DNA from: Deltaproteobacteria bacterium
GTDB lineage: Bacteria; Myxococcota_A; UBA796; UBA2385
DNA: 64,000 nucleotides
Direction of reading: 5' to 3'
Assembly (NCBI GenBank): GCA_018401435.1
Contig: JAGYJW010000010.1
Coordinates: forward strand, 106,248-170,247
In this document: piece after piece, positions 46,420-55,758 of the stretch
How positions within the stretch are numbered: position 1 is the first letter of the stretch
Layout of the letters: each line of letters begins with the position of its first letter
Notes under the pieces: model-generated
Told to the model about the DNA's origin: nothing
The model's input: only the letters and a program-made list of their open reading frames with translations
Database searches by the model: none
Made by a program: the position numbers and the translations under genes

Positions 46420-46476
46420 CAACATGCGACACCTGGCACCTTTAACAACTGTAAACATGCGACACCTGGCACCTTT
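46420..46476 (+). repeat. Paired 24-bp repeats, right end of IS1182-like element
   Basis: Two direct copies (46420-46443 and 46453-46476, period 33 bp) with core ACACCTGGCACCTTT. The inner copy is preceded by TTCTCAGGAAT, the inverse of the left end. Orientation is opposite to the pair at 43622-43679, making the whole element symmetric. Confidence 0.85.
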
Positions 46477-46599
46477 ATGGCACCTCAGGCTTGCTCAGTA
46501 GTCCCTCCGGCCCACCGCCAACCAGCTCGTAGCCGTCGAGGTCCCCGCCGCTCCCGGGCTGGGTGCGTACTTTCTTGCGGTTGATCGCGCGGCAGGGGT

Positions 46600-48110
46600 T
46601 GCGCGTGCTCATCCGGCGAGAGATCTCGACCTGCCGCGAGAAGGAAGAGCTTGGGTGAGCAAACCACCCAAGCCGGCCCCAAGACCTACGAGCAGGAGGA
46701 CGTTGGAGTGAAACGAAGAACCCTGAATCCCCTCGCCCGGCTTCCTGCGGGATAACCTGACGCCCGAGCGGTGGGCAACCGTCGAGGACCTCGCAAGCCT
46801 CGCGGGGTTCGCTACAAGCTGGTGGGCTTGCTCCAGCCTGCTGTGTTGGGCCTGACCGTTGGCTCCCGCACGCTGCGCGATGTCGAGCGCCTGGGCATGA
46901 AGCTGGCGGTCGGCCGGGCTTTCGGCTGCGCGGCTCGCCCACGGACACGACGCTGTACACCTTGTCCGGCGGTTGAGCCTCGCGGCCCTGACTCGGTCCT
47001 CGTGGACCAAGTCAAGGAGCTGTGGCTGAGCAAGCGCATGCAGGTGGACCCTGCGATCGGCATCTCGTTGGTGGCCATCGACGGCAGTGCCTGGGCGCGG
47101 ACCGCGAGCTCAAGCACCCGGAGTCCACCGGCATTGCCGTCCCGCGTCGGACCGCCTGAAGCGGCGCTCGAAGCGCAACGCGACGAAGGTCACTGATGCC
47201 AAGCGGGGGAAACCTTCAGCTGCCGGACATGGACCCGGGCCCGGACGGGAAGGTCTACCTGGTCAAGGCCTCCGAGCCGTGCACGTCGCCTCCGCCGCCA
47301 AGGTGGCCATGCATCAAGTGGTCATCCCGGCGCATCGCGGCGAAGCGCCGATGTTCGAGGGCTTCGTCCGGGAGCTGATTCGAGCCTATGGACGTGCCAT
47401 GGTCCAGTGCGTCTCGGTGGATGCTGGCTTCGTCACCATCCAGAACCTCATGATGCTGGCGGTGTCGGGGATCCCCTACATCGCCGCGCTCAAGGGCAAT
47501 GCGGGCGCGCTGCATCGGCGACTGTCCATGGTCATGGGTCAGGGCACCGATGCGCCCTTCGCCGGGCGGGTGGATCGCCGAGACCCAGGAGGTCCGCAAC
47601 AAGGCCCGGGTGCACCGACGAGTTCGGCCGGATCGACGTAGCTGGGCGACTGCATGGAAGGCGACTACCGGCAGGTCTGGCGTCAGCGAACGACGATCGT
47701 CAAGGCCGGTGCCGCCCGTGATCGATGACCGGTCGCCATCACCAGTCTGCCCATGAACAGACTCACGCCAGCGCAGTGCATGGCCGCCATCCGCGCCCAC
47801 TGGGGGATCGAGAACGACTGTTTCTGGACCCTCGACACGCAATGGAACGAGGACACCCGGGCCTGGGTCAAGCACGGCCTGGGTCGAGAGTCGCTCGCCG
47901 TCCTCCGGCTCATTGCCTACAACCTCGTTCGCATCGTGCGGCACCGGGTGCTGCGAGACGGCGAGGCCCCGTCCAACGCCCAGACGGGCGGACCGCTCAC
48001 CCACAACCTCAAGCGCAGGAAGGCAGCGGCCCTTCCGCGAAGTCATGGAGCTCCTCCGCGACGCATTGGTGATGCCCGGGATCCTGATCCCGGGCAGAAC
48101 ATAACGACCC
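46600..48110 (+). pseudogene. Degraded DDE (IS4-superfamily) transposase
   Basis: Plus-strand pieces of one transposase in at least three frames: GVRYKLVGLLQPAVLGLTVG and TLRDVERLGMKL (about 46800-46910), VDPAIGISLVAIDGSAW with the first Asp (about 47045-47100), CVSVDAGFVTIQNLMML with the second Asp (about 47410-47460), and HWGIENDCFWTLDTQWNEDT with the Glu (about 47800-47855). The final block resembles the ISAs1/IS4 group. I could not find its terminal repeats or a target duplication. Non-functional as written. Confidence 0.65.
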
Positions 48111-48246
48111 GCTCGCCCAGGCTCTTCCCCTCCCTCTCTCGGCAACCCATCGCAGCGACAGGTCCCGGCAAGCATGGCCGCGTCCTCATCGTGTGTCTAC
48201 GAGCCGGGGAACGGTCGAAACACACCGCAGAGCTGGGGTAGGATCA

Positions 48247-49036
48247 ATGGATATTCAGGTCTACCGATCAAGCCTGGGCCGGGCGGAACTTCCTCACGCC
48301 GGCGATCTTTCGGGTCGCCCTGGAGCGCCTTTCACGTGGAACGGGGGCGGTGGAGCCCTTTCGGCTCTTCCACAACCTGCTGTCCAGCCAGCCCATGTGC
48401 TTCAACCTCTTCGGCCCCCTGGTGGCCGACCGGGAGCTGGCGCGGCGGCTGGTGGACCGGCTGGTGCCCGAGGAGGTGGCAGAGGTACACCTTGTCGACC
48501 TGGAGTGGGCACCCGAGCCCGCCGGGGACTACCTGGGCGATGGCACGGCCTTTGACGCCTATATCGAGTATTCCACGACCGGCGGCCAGCGCTGCGCCCT
48601 GGGTGTCGAGACGAAGCTGACCGAGCCCTTCTCACCCAAGGTCTATGATGGCCAACACTACCGGCGGTGGATGAGGGGGGCCGATTCACCCTGGCGGGCC
48701 GAGGCCTGGGACCGCGTGCAGGCCCGAGGCCACAACCAGCTTTGGCGGGACCACCTGCTGGCGGTGGCCCTGCGCGACCATCCCCAGCGCCGGATCGATG
48801 GGTCCCGCCTGCTGGTGCTCCACCACGGCCTGGACCGGGGATGTGGGCGGGTGCTGGCCGGCTACCGGGCGCTGCTGCGGGAGGGGGACGCTTCGCTGAT
48901 GAGCCGGACGCTGGACGCCCTGGTGGGCCTCTGGGAGCCCGCCCTGGACACCGACGCAGAGCGCCGCTGGCTGCAGGACTTCCGGCTGCGCTACCTCGAC
49001 CTGCACCGCAGCGCGGGCCGCACAGACCCACAATAG
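48247..49036 (+). pseudogene. PGN_0703-like PD-(D/E)XK nuclease, probable 5' frameshift
   Basis: The main frame (GTG at 48350 to 49036, 228 residues) contains FHNLLSSQPMCFNLFGPL, an Asp in GTAFDAYIEY and GVETKLTEPFSPK with the E-x-K pair, the layout of PGN_0703-family putative restriction endonucleases. The frame is open upstream to 48242 and encodes QAWAGRNFLTPAIFRVALERL, but has no start there. An ATG at 48247 with a good ribosome-binding site (GGGGTAGG) opens MDIQVYR in another frame, so a one-base shift near 48266 probably splits the gene. It sits beside IS remnants, as accessory defence genes often do; no methylase gene is adjacent. Confidence 0.65.
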
Positions 49037-49091
49037 GCCACCCACGCCTGCTTTCAAGGGACCGGGCCGAGTCGGTGAATCGAGGGGCGCG

Positions 49092-50342
49092 TCAACGCTG
49101 CTCCACCGCCCCCAGCTGAAGAGAGAGGCCCGAGCGCCGCGCCGGCAGCGAGGCGCGCAGGGCCGTCGCGTCGCCATCGTGGGGCAGCAAAGACAGGGTG
49201 CGGTGGTCAACCAGGGCTGTCCCGGGGGCGACGTTCAGGATGCCACCCGACGCGTCGGTGAGGTCGTTGCCGAAGAGGATGAGGTTGCTGTCGTAGACCT
49301 CCGCACCGTAGGGCCGCCAGGCGGGGGCGGAGCGCCAGGTCACCAGGACCGCGCCGCCGGTCCCGACCAGATCGACCGTATCGGGGGCTGCTGCATCGAC
49401 GGCGCCGACAGCCGGCTCGAGGGCGGGGTGCCGACTCTGCAGGGGACGGACGCCATTGGACCAGTCCCCCGGGTGGTTGAGGGTCAGGGAGTCAACCGCC
49501 TCCAGGTGGATCTTCAGGCGCAGGTCGTCCCCGCTGGACGGCAGGGCATAGGTCTGGGTCCAGGCCAACCCGGCCCGCTCCCCCGAGGCCTCGACCACCG
49601 CCACCAGGGGGCCCGAGGCCAGCACCGCCAGCTCACCCGGGCCGTGGGAGGGGACCGCCGACCAGTCGTCGATATAGGCGCCGTTGCCCGCGCCCGCGCT
49701 GGCCTGGTCGATGACGGCGGGGCCGCCCCGCCAGCGCAGGGCGCTGAGCAGCCCGCCGCGCGCGGGGTCGAAGCTGGCCCCCAGCTCACCCGCAGACAGG
49801 GCGGTCGTGGAGGCGTGCAGGTCCGACTGCACGGCCGGCCCCGGGTCTCCGCCCAGGTAGAGCCAGAGGCTCCGCGAAGCGCCCGCTGCCAGCGGGTCGT
49901 CCTCGGGCCACAAGAAGAAGAGATCCCCCCGCCCGTCTTCCAGGGCGCTGGCGTGGCCCTGGGGGTCAAAGAGGCCCCAGAGCCCATCCTCGACCTGAAG
50001 GGGCAGATCGGGCTGGGGGTGGTCGCAGCCCACCTGGAGCAGGCGTGCCGACGCCAGCAGCCCGGGGTCGTCGATGCCCAGGGCGGGCAGATCGACCGAG
50101 AGGGCGTGGGGGCTGCCCGCAACGGCGCCCTCTGGGGCCGACAGCTCCACCGCAACCCGCAGCCAGCCTGCACCGGGCCACCAGGCCGAGGGGCCCGCTT
50201 GGGCCGTACCGCACTCGGGCACCCCGGGCCCCGTATCTTGGGTTGTGTTGGGGGCGCTGTCGCCGTCGCCGCCACCAGAGGCCGGCACCGCCCCCCGACA
50301 GCCGAGGGTGGCGAGGGCGGCCATCGCCGCCAGCCGCCGCAA
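49092..50342 (-). CDS. Lipoprotein, DUF2341-like beta-sandwich suspected
   Basis: A 416-residue lipoprotein. I choose TTG 50342, which lies three bases after the stop of the upstream CotH gene and gives the signal LRRLAAMAALATLGC; ATG 50324 is the alternative. The linker ASGGGDGDSAPNTTQD precedes a beta-rich region (WLRVAVELSAPEG, GLWGLFDPQGHASALEDG, DLFFLWPEDDP) that recalls DUF2341 or concanavalin-like surface domains, without certainty. It is the last gene of the CotH-CotH-lipoprotein operon. Confidence 0.65.
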   Translation of the reverse strand: MRRLAAMAALATLGCRGAVPASGGGDGDSAPNTTQDTGPGVPECGTAQAGPSAWWPGAGWLRVAVELSAPEGAVAGSPHALSVDLPALGIDDPGLLASARLLQVGCDHPQPDLPLQVEDGLWGLFDPQGHASALEDGRGDLFFLWPEDDPLAAGASRSLWLYLGGDPGPAVQSDLHASTTALSAGELGASFDPARGGLLSALRWRGGPAVIDQASAGAGNGAYIDDWSAVPSHGPGELAVLASGPLVAVVEASGERAGLAWTQTYALPSSGDDLRLKIHLEAVDSLTLNHPGDWSNGVRPLQSRHPALEPAVGAVDAAAPDTVDLVGTGGAVLVTWRSAPAWRPYGAEVYDSNLILFGNDLTDASGGILNVAPGTALVDHRTLSLLPHDGDATALRASLPARRSGLSLQLGAVEQR

Positions 50343-50344
50343 CC

Positions 50345-52102
50345 CTACCAGGCGGGATTCCACAGGATGCCCTCGTAGCTGAAGGAAACGGGGTCGCCCA
50401 CATTCTGGCCCACGGCGTCGATCTGCAGGGTGCCCTCCATCCACGAGATCGTCGACCAATTCCAGCCGGTGCCGGCGTCGCGGTAGTAGAGGTTGCCATA
50501 GTCCAGGGTGCCCTGGGTGGGCAGGCTGCCTTCGACGAAGCGGTAGTCAGGGGTGGAGAAGTGGGGCAGCAGCTCGCCCGCGCCCAGGGTGGTCCAACAG
50601 TAGGACACGGCGCGATCGCCCTCCTGGCCCGTATAGGCGCCGCCGGTCAGGGCCCAGGGAGCACCATCCCAGGTGGCGTCGACGGTGCAGGTGCCCGGCG
50701 AGGTGGTGCCGGCGGCGCTGCCCCAGGTGGAGTCGAAGGACAGGGCGATGCGCCCGCGTTCGGACATACACAAGGGGCGGTCCATGGGCCAGGCCGACCA
50801 GGTGGGGCTGCCGCCGGACAGACCGCCCTCCATCACGCGGCGCTGGCCCCGGATGAGGGATTGCAGCCAAGCCAGCTCGTCGGCCTGGATGCGCTGGTAG
50901 GGGCGGATGGTCTCGACCATCTGTGCGGCGCGGTCGGCCATGGCGGTGCCATCCCACACATCGTCCAGCTGGCGCTGAAGCTCGGCGCGGTAGCGGTCTT
51001 CTCCGCCGGGCGCCAGCACCAGGGCCCGGGGCAGGGCGGTGCTGGCGGCCACCCAATCCAAGCCGCCACCCGGGGTGCTCCAGGTCCATGCGGCATCGGG
51101 GCCCCAGGGCAGGAAGGCCCAGCGCCCATCGGCGGGATCCTGGTAGAGGAAGTGGTTGTTGGCATTCCAGGTGTAGCCGTCCCACTGGCCCACCATCACC
51201 TCGGCGGCCCAGAAGCGCAGAAAGGCGTCGATGTCGAAGAGGGCCTCGATGGTGGGCAGGTCTCCCGTCTCGACGGCGGCCATCAGGGGGGGCAGCAGGT
51301 CGGGATCGGCGGCGTCGCTGTCGGGGTCATAGGTACCCAACCAACCCTCGCGTAGATCCGACAGGGTGCCTTCAAAGACGGGCACGTCGTCGCTGCCGGT
51401 CAGGCGCTCCAGGAAGTGGTCGTCCACGGCCTCGACATTGGCGTAGATTCCCAGGTCTTCACCATTCACCGTGACATGGGCAAATCCACAGCGCGACCCG
51501 GGCACCCCCGCCGCCCGGAAGTATTCCAGGGCCAGGCAGGTGCGCACCATGGTGGGGTCTTGGGGGGTGTTGTTGAGGGTCAGGCGCTCCAGACCATGGA
51601 AGCGGCGGTCGTCCACATAGCGGTCAAAGTCCAGCTTGATACCTGGCTTGTAGGGGTCGAGAGAGCCGATGAAGCCCTTCTTGCGGATGGCCACCTGCTC
51701 CAGCGTCTCGCCGTCGATGCGCAGCTCGGCCTCGAACCAGGTGAAGGGGGCTTCGCCGTCGGGGTTCATGCAGTCGCCGGCGATGGCGTCGAAGATGCTG
51801 CGGGTCTGGTTGCGCAGGGCAAACCAGTCCGCCTCGGGCAGGAAGATCTCGATGTCCACCACCTGGTCGGGATCGTAGAGGAAGCTGGCGTCGTCGCCAT
51901 CGCTGCCATCGGACCCGTCGGTGCCATCAGCCCCATCGGCCCCATCGGCCCCATCGGCGCCGTCCGTCCCGTCCGCGCCATCGGCCCCGTCCCCCACCCC
52001 AACAGGCGCGTCGGAGTCTTCGCCCACATCCACCGGGGCGCACGCAGAGAGGCAAGAGGCCGCGAGGCCAAAGACCATGAGAGGGTGCAGGGTGGACCTC
52101 AT
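50345..52102 (-). CDS. CotH kinase-like lipoprotein 1
   Basis: A 585-residue lipoprotein (CLSAC, Cys21) with a long Asp-Gly-Ala/Thr/Ser linker at residues 38-71. The CotH domain follows: QVAIRKKGFIGS with the Lys, KLDFDRYVDDRRFHGL, RLTLNNTPQDPTMVRTCLALEYF, HVTVNGEDLGIYANVEAVDDHFL, and DIDAFLRFWAAEVMVGQWDG. The late motif reads LPWGPDAAW where active CotH kinases have W-D-x-D, so one metal-binding Asp may be missing. A further beta domain (about 450-585) completes it. CotH proteins are Fam20-related secreted kinases. ATG overlaps the upstream CotH 2 stop. Confidence 0.88.
   Translation of the reverse strand: MRSTLHPLMVFGLAASCLSACAPVDVGEDSDAPVGVGDGADGADGTDGADGADGADGADGTDGSDGSDGDDASFLYDPDQVVDIEIFLPEADWFALRNQTRSIFDAIAGDCMNPDGEAPFTWFEAELRIDGETLEQVAIRKKGFIGSLDPYKPGIKLDFDRYVDDRRFHGLERLTLNNTPQDPTMVRTCLALEYFRAAGVPGSRCGFAHVTVNGEDLGIYANVEAVDDHFLERLTGSDDVPVFEGTLSDLREGWLGTYDPDSDAADPDLLPPLMAAVETGDLPTIEALFDIDAFLRFWAAEVMVGQWDGYTWNANNHFLYQDPADGRWAFLPWGPDAAWTWSTPGGGLDWVAASTALPRALVLAPGGEDRYRAELQRQLDDVWDGTAMADRAAQMVETIRPYQRIQADELAWLQSLIRGQRRVMEGGLSGGSPTWSAWPMDRPLCMSERGRIALSFDSTWGSAAGTTSPGTCTVDATWDGAPWALTGGAYTGQEGDRAVSYCWTTLGAGELLPHFSTPDYRFVEGSLPTQGTLDYGNLYYRDAGTGWNWSTISWMEGTLQIDAVGQNVGDPVSFSYEGILWNPAW
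51890..51991 (-). repeat. Asp-Gly-x coding low-complexity tract
   Basis: A run of about 11 triplet-of-codons repeats coding D-G-A, D-G-T or D-G-S in CotH 1. Similar tracts follow the lipidated Cys in other lipoproteins of the window (for example 55222-55320, 53640-53760, 62520-62620). The DNA period is 9 bp, so slippage could alter linker length. Confidence 0.8.
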
Positions 52103-53832
52103 CCGGCGCAGGTCCGCGGGTCGCTGTGGGTGTTGATGCAGTCTCGAATCCAGGCGTCGCGTTGAATCAGCCAGGACCGGAGGTGGGCGACCTCGGTGTC
52201 GTAGTCATAGCCCCGCCAGCGGTCGTGGTTGCGTTGGGCGCTCTCGGCCATCTCGGCGTCGAAGGCGTCCACATGGGCCAATATATTGTCGATGGCCAGG
52301 GGTCCGTCGAGCAGCTCGGTCCAGCGGGCCCAATAGCGGGCCCGGAAGCTGGCATCGGCGAAGAGGCCCCCATACCAGCCATAGCTGAAGAGGGGGGTGG
52401 TATCGGTGGTGAAGTTGGTCGCATCCCAGTAGTTGGCCGCCAGGGCCCGGCTGTCGATGGAGCCCGCCGTGCGGTCGAAATCCCACACGGGGCCGGCCAC
52501 GATGGGGGCCTGCCGGTCCTTGGAGAAATAGCCGCTGAGACGGAAGCTGTCGGGGTTCTTGAAGTAGGCGTTGAGGATGTGGTGGTCGATGAAGGAGTCC
52601 ACATCGAGGATCTCGTCCACCGTGCGGCCCGATCCGGGGTCGGTGCGGTCGCCGCGGGACAGGGCCCGGCCCATGGCGTCGATCTCCGCCGTCAGCCAGT
52701 CCAGCTGCACAGCTTCCAGGTCGCTGGATTCGGGGTCCACCATCACCAGGGGGGTGGTGAAGTAGAAGGCGCCGTCGCCATCCCCCGCCCAGATCTCGGC
52801 GTCGCCGGCGCCGCTGCGGTCGCGCTTGAAGAGGTAGCCGCCGGTGATCTCGGGCTCGTTGATGTCTTCGGGGCCCAGGGCGGCCACGTCCACGCGGTTG
52901 CGCCCGCGCTCGATCTCTTCGGTGAGCGTATAGACGCCCAGGTAGTCGCCCGCGGCCAGGGCGCGGCCCCGGGTGGCCAGCCACAGCTCGACCATGCGGG
53001 TGCGGGGGGCATAGCGGCCCACATCGTTGCTGACGGCATAGACCAGCGCGTTGCGCATCAAGGCGTCGTCGAAGTAGCTGGGGGCGTGCAGCACCCAGTC
53101 TGCATCCGGGGGCATGCCGAGCAGGGAGACGGGGCGGTCGCCTTCGCCTTCGGGCTCCCACAGCTCCAAATCGAAGCCCTTCTTGTCCAGGCTGGAGGAG
53201 CTGGAGCCGCGAATGCGCAGGCGGCCCCGGCCGCTGTCCGCCGGAGCGTCCAGAATGCTGGCCCGCGCGCCGCTGCGATCGAAGAGGGTGATGCCGGCGG
53301 GCGTATTCTCCCAGAGCGCATCGCCGGCTGCATCGGTCCAGATCACGAGGAAGGGCAGGTCGGAGTCGACGTCGGCGACTTCGGCTTCCAACTCGACGAA
53401 GGAGTAGGCCACCAGCTCCCCCTCGGCCTGGGGCAGCTGCACCCGGGCATGGAGGATGGAGGAGCGGTCGACCAGGATGCTGCCCTCGGTCTCGACCGGC
53501 AGGCAGCTGTCGCCCGGGTCGGCCAGGCAGGCGGCCACCACGCCCGCACCGCCCGGATCCACCAGGCTGACGCGGATCTCGTCCACAAAGGCGCCACCGG
53601 GGGGTTGGACCTGGGGCAGACCCGCGCCGCCGGGCAGCACCTCGACGCCATCGTCGCCGCCATCGCCGCCACCGTCCGCGCCGCCGTCCAAGCCATCGGC
53701 GCCATCGCCGCCATCGACACCATCGCTGCCCACCGCAGGCAGATCACCGCTGTCGGAGCGCACCGAACGGGCCGCGATGGGGGTGCAACCCGCCGACAGG
53801 GCCACCAGCAGGGGGAAGGCAGCCAGCCGCAT
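52099..53832 (-). CDS. CotH kinase-like lipoprotein 2
   Basis: A 577-residue lipoprotein started at ATG 53832 (MRLAAFPLLVALSAGC, Cys16). The Asp-Gly linker (VDGGDGADGLDGGADGGGDG) precedes a chitobiase-C-like beta domain (about 75-150) and the CotH domain: RLRIRGSSSSSLDKKGFDLE, GVYTLTEEIERGRNRVDV, DVDSFIDHHILNAYFKNPDS and VWDFDRTAG. The W-D-F-D motif is intact, so this is the paralogue most likely to be catalytically active. It ends ATRTCAG-like with DPRTCAG. The stop overlaps the start of CotH 1 (ATGA). Confidence 0.9.
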   Translation of the reverse strand: MRLAAFPLLVALSAGCTPIAARSVRSDSGDLPAVGSDGVDGGDGADGLDGGADGGGDGGDDGVEVLPGGAGLPQVQPPGGAFVDEIRVSLVDPGGAGVVAACLADPGDSCLPVETEGSILVDRSSILHARVQLPQAEGELVAYSFVELEAEVADVDSDLPFLVIWTDAAGDALWENTPAGITLFDRSGARASILDAPADSGRGRLRIRGSSSSSLDKKGFDLELWEPEGEGDRPVSLLGMPPDADWVLHAPSYFDDALMRNALVYAVSNDVGRYAPRTRMVELWLATRGRALAAGDYLGVYTLTEEIERGRNRVDVAALGPEDINEPEITGGYLFKRDRSGAGDAEIWAGDGDGAFYFTTPLVMVDPESSDLEAVQLDWLTAEIDAMGRALSRGDRTDPGSGRTVDEILDVDSFIDHHILNAYFKNPDSFRLSGYFSKDRQAPIVAGPVWDFDRTAGSIDSRALAANYWDATNFTTDTTPLFSYGWYGGLFADASFRARYWARWTELLDGPLAIDNILAHVDAFDAEMAESAQRNHDRWRGYDYDTEVAHLRSWLIQRDAWIRDCINTHSDPRTCAG

Positions 53833-53931
53833 CAGCGCTCCATAGACAAGCAGGAATCTGCAGTCTATACCGACCGGGGCGCCATCCTCCACCCGAAACC
53901 CACCGGAGCGTCACCCGGCCGCCACGGGCCC

Positions 53932-55050
53932 CTACCAGGACAGGTGCAAGGCGTGGGCCCAGTCCTCGGAGCCCGGGCCGGGTGGGTTCAGGCCGCAGGC
54001 GAACTCGGGCTGGCCCTTCTTCATGCGGTGGTGGGGACCGCCGGCCCGCGCGCCGGACTTCAGCCGATCGCCCTCGTCAAAGAGCACCCAGGCGCCATTC
54101 ACGCCATCGGGGACCACCGCCTCGGCCGAACCCACGATGCGCTCGCGCGGCACCTCACCCAAGGGAGAGGGGGCATCGCCCGGCCGCCACCGGTAGAGGG
54201 CGAAGCCGTTGCCGGGGCCATCGGGGGCGGGGCCGGCGAGGATCAAGACGGTGCCGTCGGGGGCGCGGGCGAGGTCCCGTACGCCGCGCCCGCCCAGATC
54301 CACCGCCCAGGCCCCGCGCAGCAGCTCGGCCAGGGGTTGGCTGCCAAAGAGGGCGGCGCGATCGGCAGAGAAGAGCACCGCCCGGCGCCCCACCAAGGGG
54401 GCGCGAAGGCCGATGAGAAGCTCATTTTCACCGAATAGGCTCGCACCCTCGATATTCAGGGCGTAGCCGTCGTCCTCGCCCGCCACGAGGTCGCCCAGGG
54501 CGCAGTCGGGGCAGCGGGCGACCAGGGCGTCCACCAGGGGCTGCAGGTCGTCCGCCCCTTCTCCAGGCCGCAGGCGGCGGCTGGTGGCCTCGGCCTTCCA
54601 GCCTTCCGGGGTCCAGGCCATGCGGCTGATCGCCGCCCGGCGCCCCAGCTTTCCGGACTTGCTGAGGCTGTGGGAGCCCACCACCCACAAGCGGCCGGAA
54701 TCGTCCAGATCCAGGCCCTCGGGGTCCTTGAAGGGGGATTCAGAGGCCCCCCCGCGGGCGTCGTGGGCCCGTGCGGCCCCGCTGCCCGGCGTCCACGAGA
54801 AGATGCGATCTTCCTGGTCATCGTCCACCACCCAGATGGTGCCGTCGGGGCCGGCTACGGCGGCGGAGGGCTCGCAGAGGCCGGCGATGGCCACCGGATC
54901 GCGGTCCACCCGCAGCCCGGTGGCGGCCGCCGGCTCCACCAGGGGCAGCGCCTCGGGAAGATCGGCTGCAGGGGGGGGCGGCGGGTCCGAAGATGCGCAA
55001 GCTGACAGAGATGTCAGCCCCATTGCGGCCAGAATCGTGATGCGAAGCAA
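53932..55050 (-). CDS. DUF3616 lipoprotein
   Basis: A 372-residue lipoprotein. TTG 55050 is chosen because GGAG lies upstream and it yields signal LLRITILAAMGLTSLSAC (Cys18); ATG 55023 would leave only nine residues before the Cys. The mature part is a beta propeller-like DUF3616 domain: CEPSAAVAGPDGTIWVVDDDQED, KDPEGLDLDDSGRLWVVGSHS (both abbreviated runs), LLIGLRAPLVGRRAVL and VRDLARAPDGTVLILAGPAP. The family is uncharacterised. It lies 99 bp upstream of CotH 2 on the same strand and diverges from the LTD gene. Confidence 0.8.
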   Translation of the reverse strand: MLRITILAAMGLTSLSACASSDPPPPPAADLPEALPLVEPAAATGLRVDRDPVAIAGLCEPSAAVAGPDGTIWVVDDDQEDRIFSWTPGSGAARAHDARGGASESPFKDPEGLDLDDSGRLWVVGSHSLSKSGKLGRRAAISRMAWTPEGWKAEATSRRLRPGEGADDLQPLVDALVARCPDCALGDLVAGEDDGYALNIEGASLFGENELLIGLRAPLVGRRAVLFSADRAALFGSQPLAELLRGAWAVDLGGRGVRDLARAPDGTVLILAGPAPDGPGNGFALYRWRPGDAPSPLGEVPRERIVGSAEAVVPDGVNGAWVLFDEGDRLKSGARAGGPHHRMKKGQPEFACGLNPPGPGSEDWAHALHLSW

Positions 55051-55143
55051 GGTTGACTCCGGGTCCCGAGGGGGAGCAGTCACACAAAGCATCGCATGCT
55101 TGGCTAAGATGTGCTGCTCTTCGCTCGCCTCCCTGGAGATCCC
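55051..55143. promoter_or_regulatory. Divergent promoter region DUF3616 / LTD-CotH 3
   Basis: 93 bp between the TTG of the DUF3616 gene and the GTG of the LTD lipoprotein gene. It holds both ribosome-binding sites and must hold both promoters. It is less GC-rich in the middle (CACACAAAGCATCGCATGC). No palindromic operator is evident. Confidence 0.5.
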
Positions 55144-55758
55144 GTGGCTCGCTCCCCCCTGATGCTGCTCAGCTGCCTGCTGCTCGCCTGCACCCCCGAC
55201 TATGAGAAGACCGACACCGGCGCCTCGGATGGTGCCGATGGCACCGATGGCACCGATGGCACCGACGGAGCCGATGGCACGGACGGAGCCGATGGCACCG
55301 ACGGAGCTGATGGCGGCGACTGGGCCGCGGTGGTGGTCAACGAGGTGATGTCGAGCAACCGCACCACCATCGCCGACGAAGGTGGGGCTTTTCCCGACTG
55401 GATCGAGCTGTACAACCCCACCGGCGCCGCCGTGTCTCTGTCGGGTTGGACCCTCACCGACGATCTGGCCGAGCCGGACAAGCACCCCCTGGCGGCGTCG
55501 CTGGAGGTTCCCGCGGGCGGCTTCTTGCTGCTGTGGGCCGACGATGACGAAGAGCAGGGCGATCTGCACGTGGGCTTCAAGCTGGCCGCCGAAGGCGAGG
55601 CGGTCGGCCTCTTCGCCCCGGATGGCACCGCCATCGACCAGATCAGCTTTGACGCCATCGGCACCGACCTGTCGGCCGCCCGTCAGCCCGACGGAAGCGC
55701 CAACTGGGTGGTGACCGACGCGCCGACGCCGGGCGAGAGCAACGGCGGCGGCCGCTGA
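55144..55758 (+). CDS. Lamin-tail-domain (LTD) lipoprotein 1
   Basis: A 204-residue lipoprotein. GTG 55144 follows GGAG by six bases and gives a signal ending SCLLLAC; ATG 55162 is the alternative. A strict (D-G-T/A)n linker is followed by an LTD domain: VVVNEVMSSN, DWIELYNPTGAAVSLSGWTL, AGGFLLLWADDD, VGFKLAAEGEAVGLF and SAARQPDGSANWV. LTDs are extracellular beta sandwiches common beside CotH domains and nucleases. The stop overlaps the CotH 3 start (TGATG). Confidence 0.9.
   Translation: MARSPLMLLSCLLLACTPDYEKTDTGASDGADGTDGTDGTDGADGTDGADGTDGADGGDWAAVVVNEVMSSNRTTIADEGGAFPDWIELYNPTGAAVSLSGWTLTDDLAEPDKHPLAASLEVPAGGFLLLWADDDEEQGDLHVGFKLAAEGEAVGLFAPDGTAIDQISFDAIGTDLSAARQPDGSANWVVTDAPTPGESNGGGR

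Larger units (their letters stand above)
43656..46443 (-). mobile_element. IS1182-like element with a nested ISAs1 copy
   Basis: About 2.8 kb including the nested 1213-bp insertion; without it roughly 1.57 kb, normal for IS1182. Ends are inverted repeats of GGTGCCAGGTGTYGCATGTT followed by GATTCCTGAGAA. The transposase runs on the minus strand. No target duplication is evident outside the outer repeat copies, so the exact termini are uncertain: the element may end at the repeats or may have inserted into them. Confidence 0.75.

Noticed and set aside
48247..49036. A complete restriction-modification system
   Set aside because: No methylase or specificity gene is adjacent; only a single nuclease-like gene is present.
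51890..51991. Short regular repeats that could look like a CRISPR array
   Set aside because: The 9-bp period lies inside an open reading frame coding Asp-Gly-x, with no spacers and no cas genes nearby.
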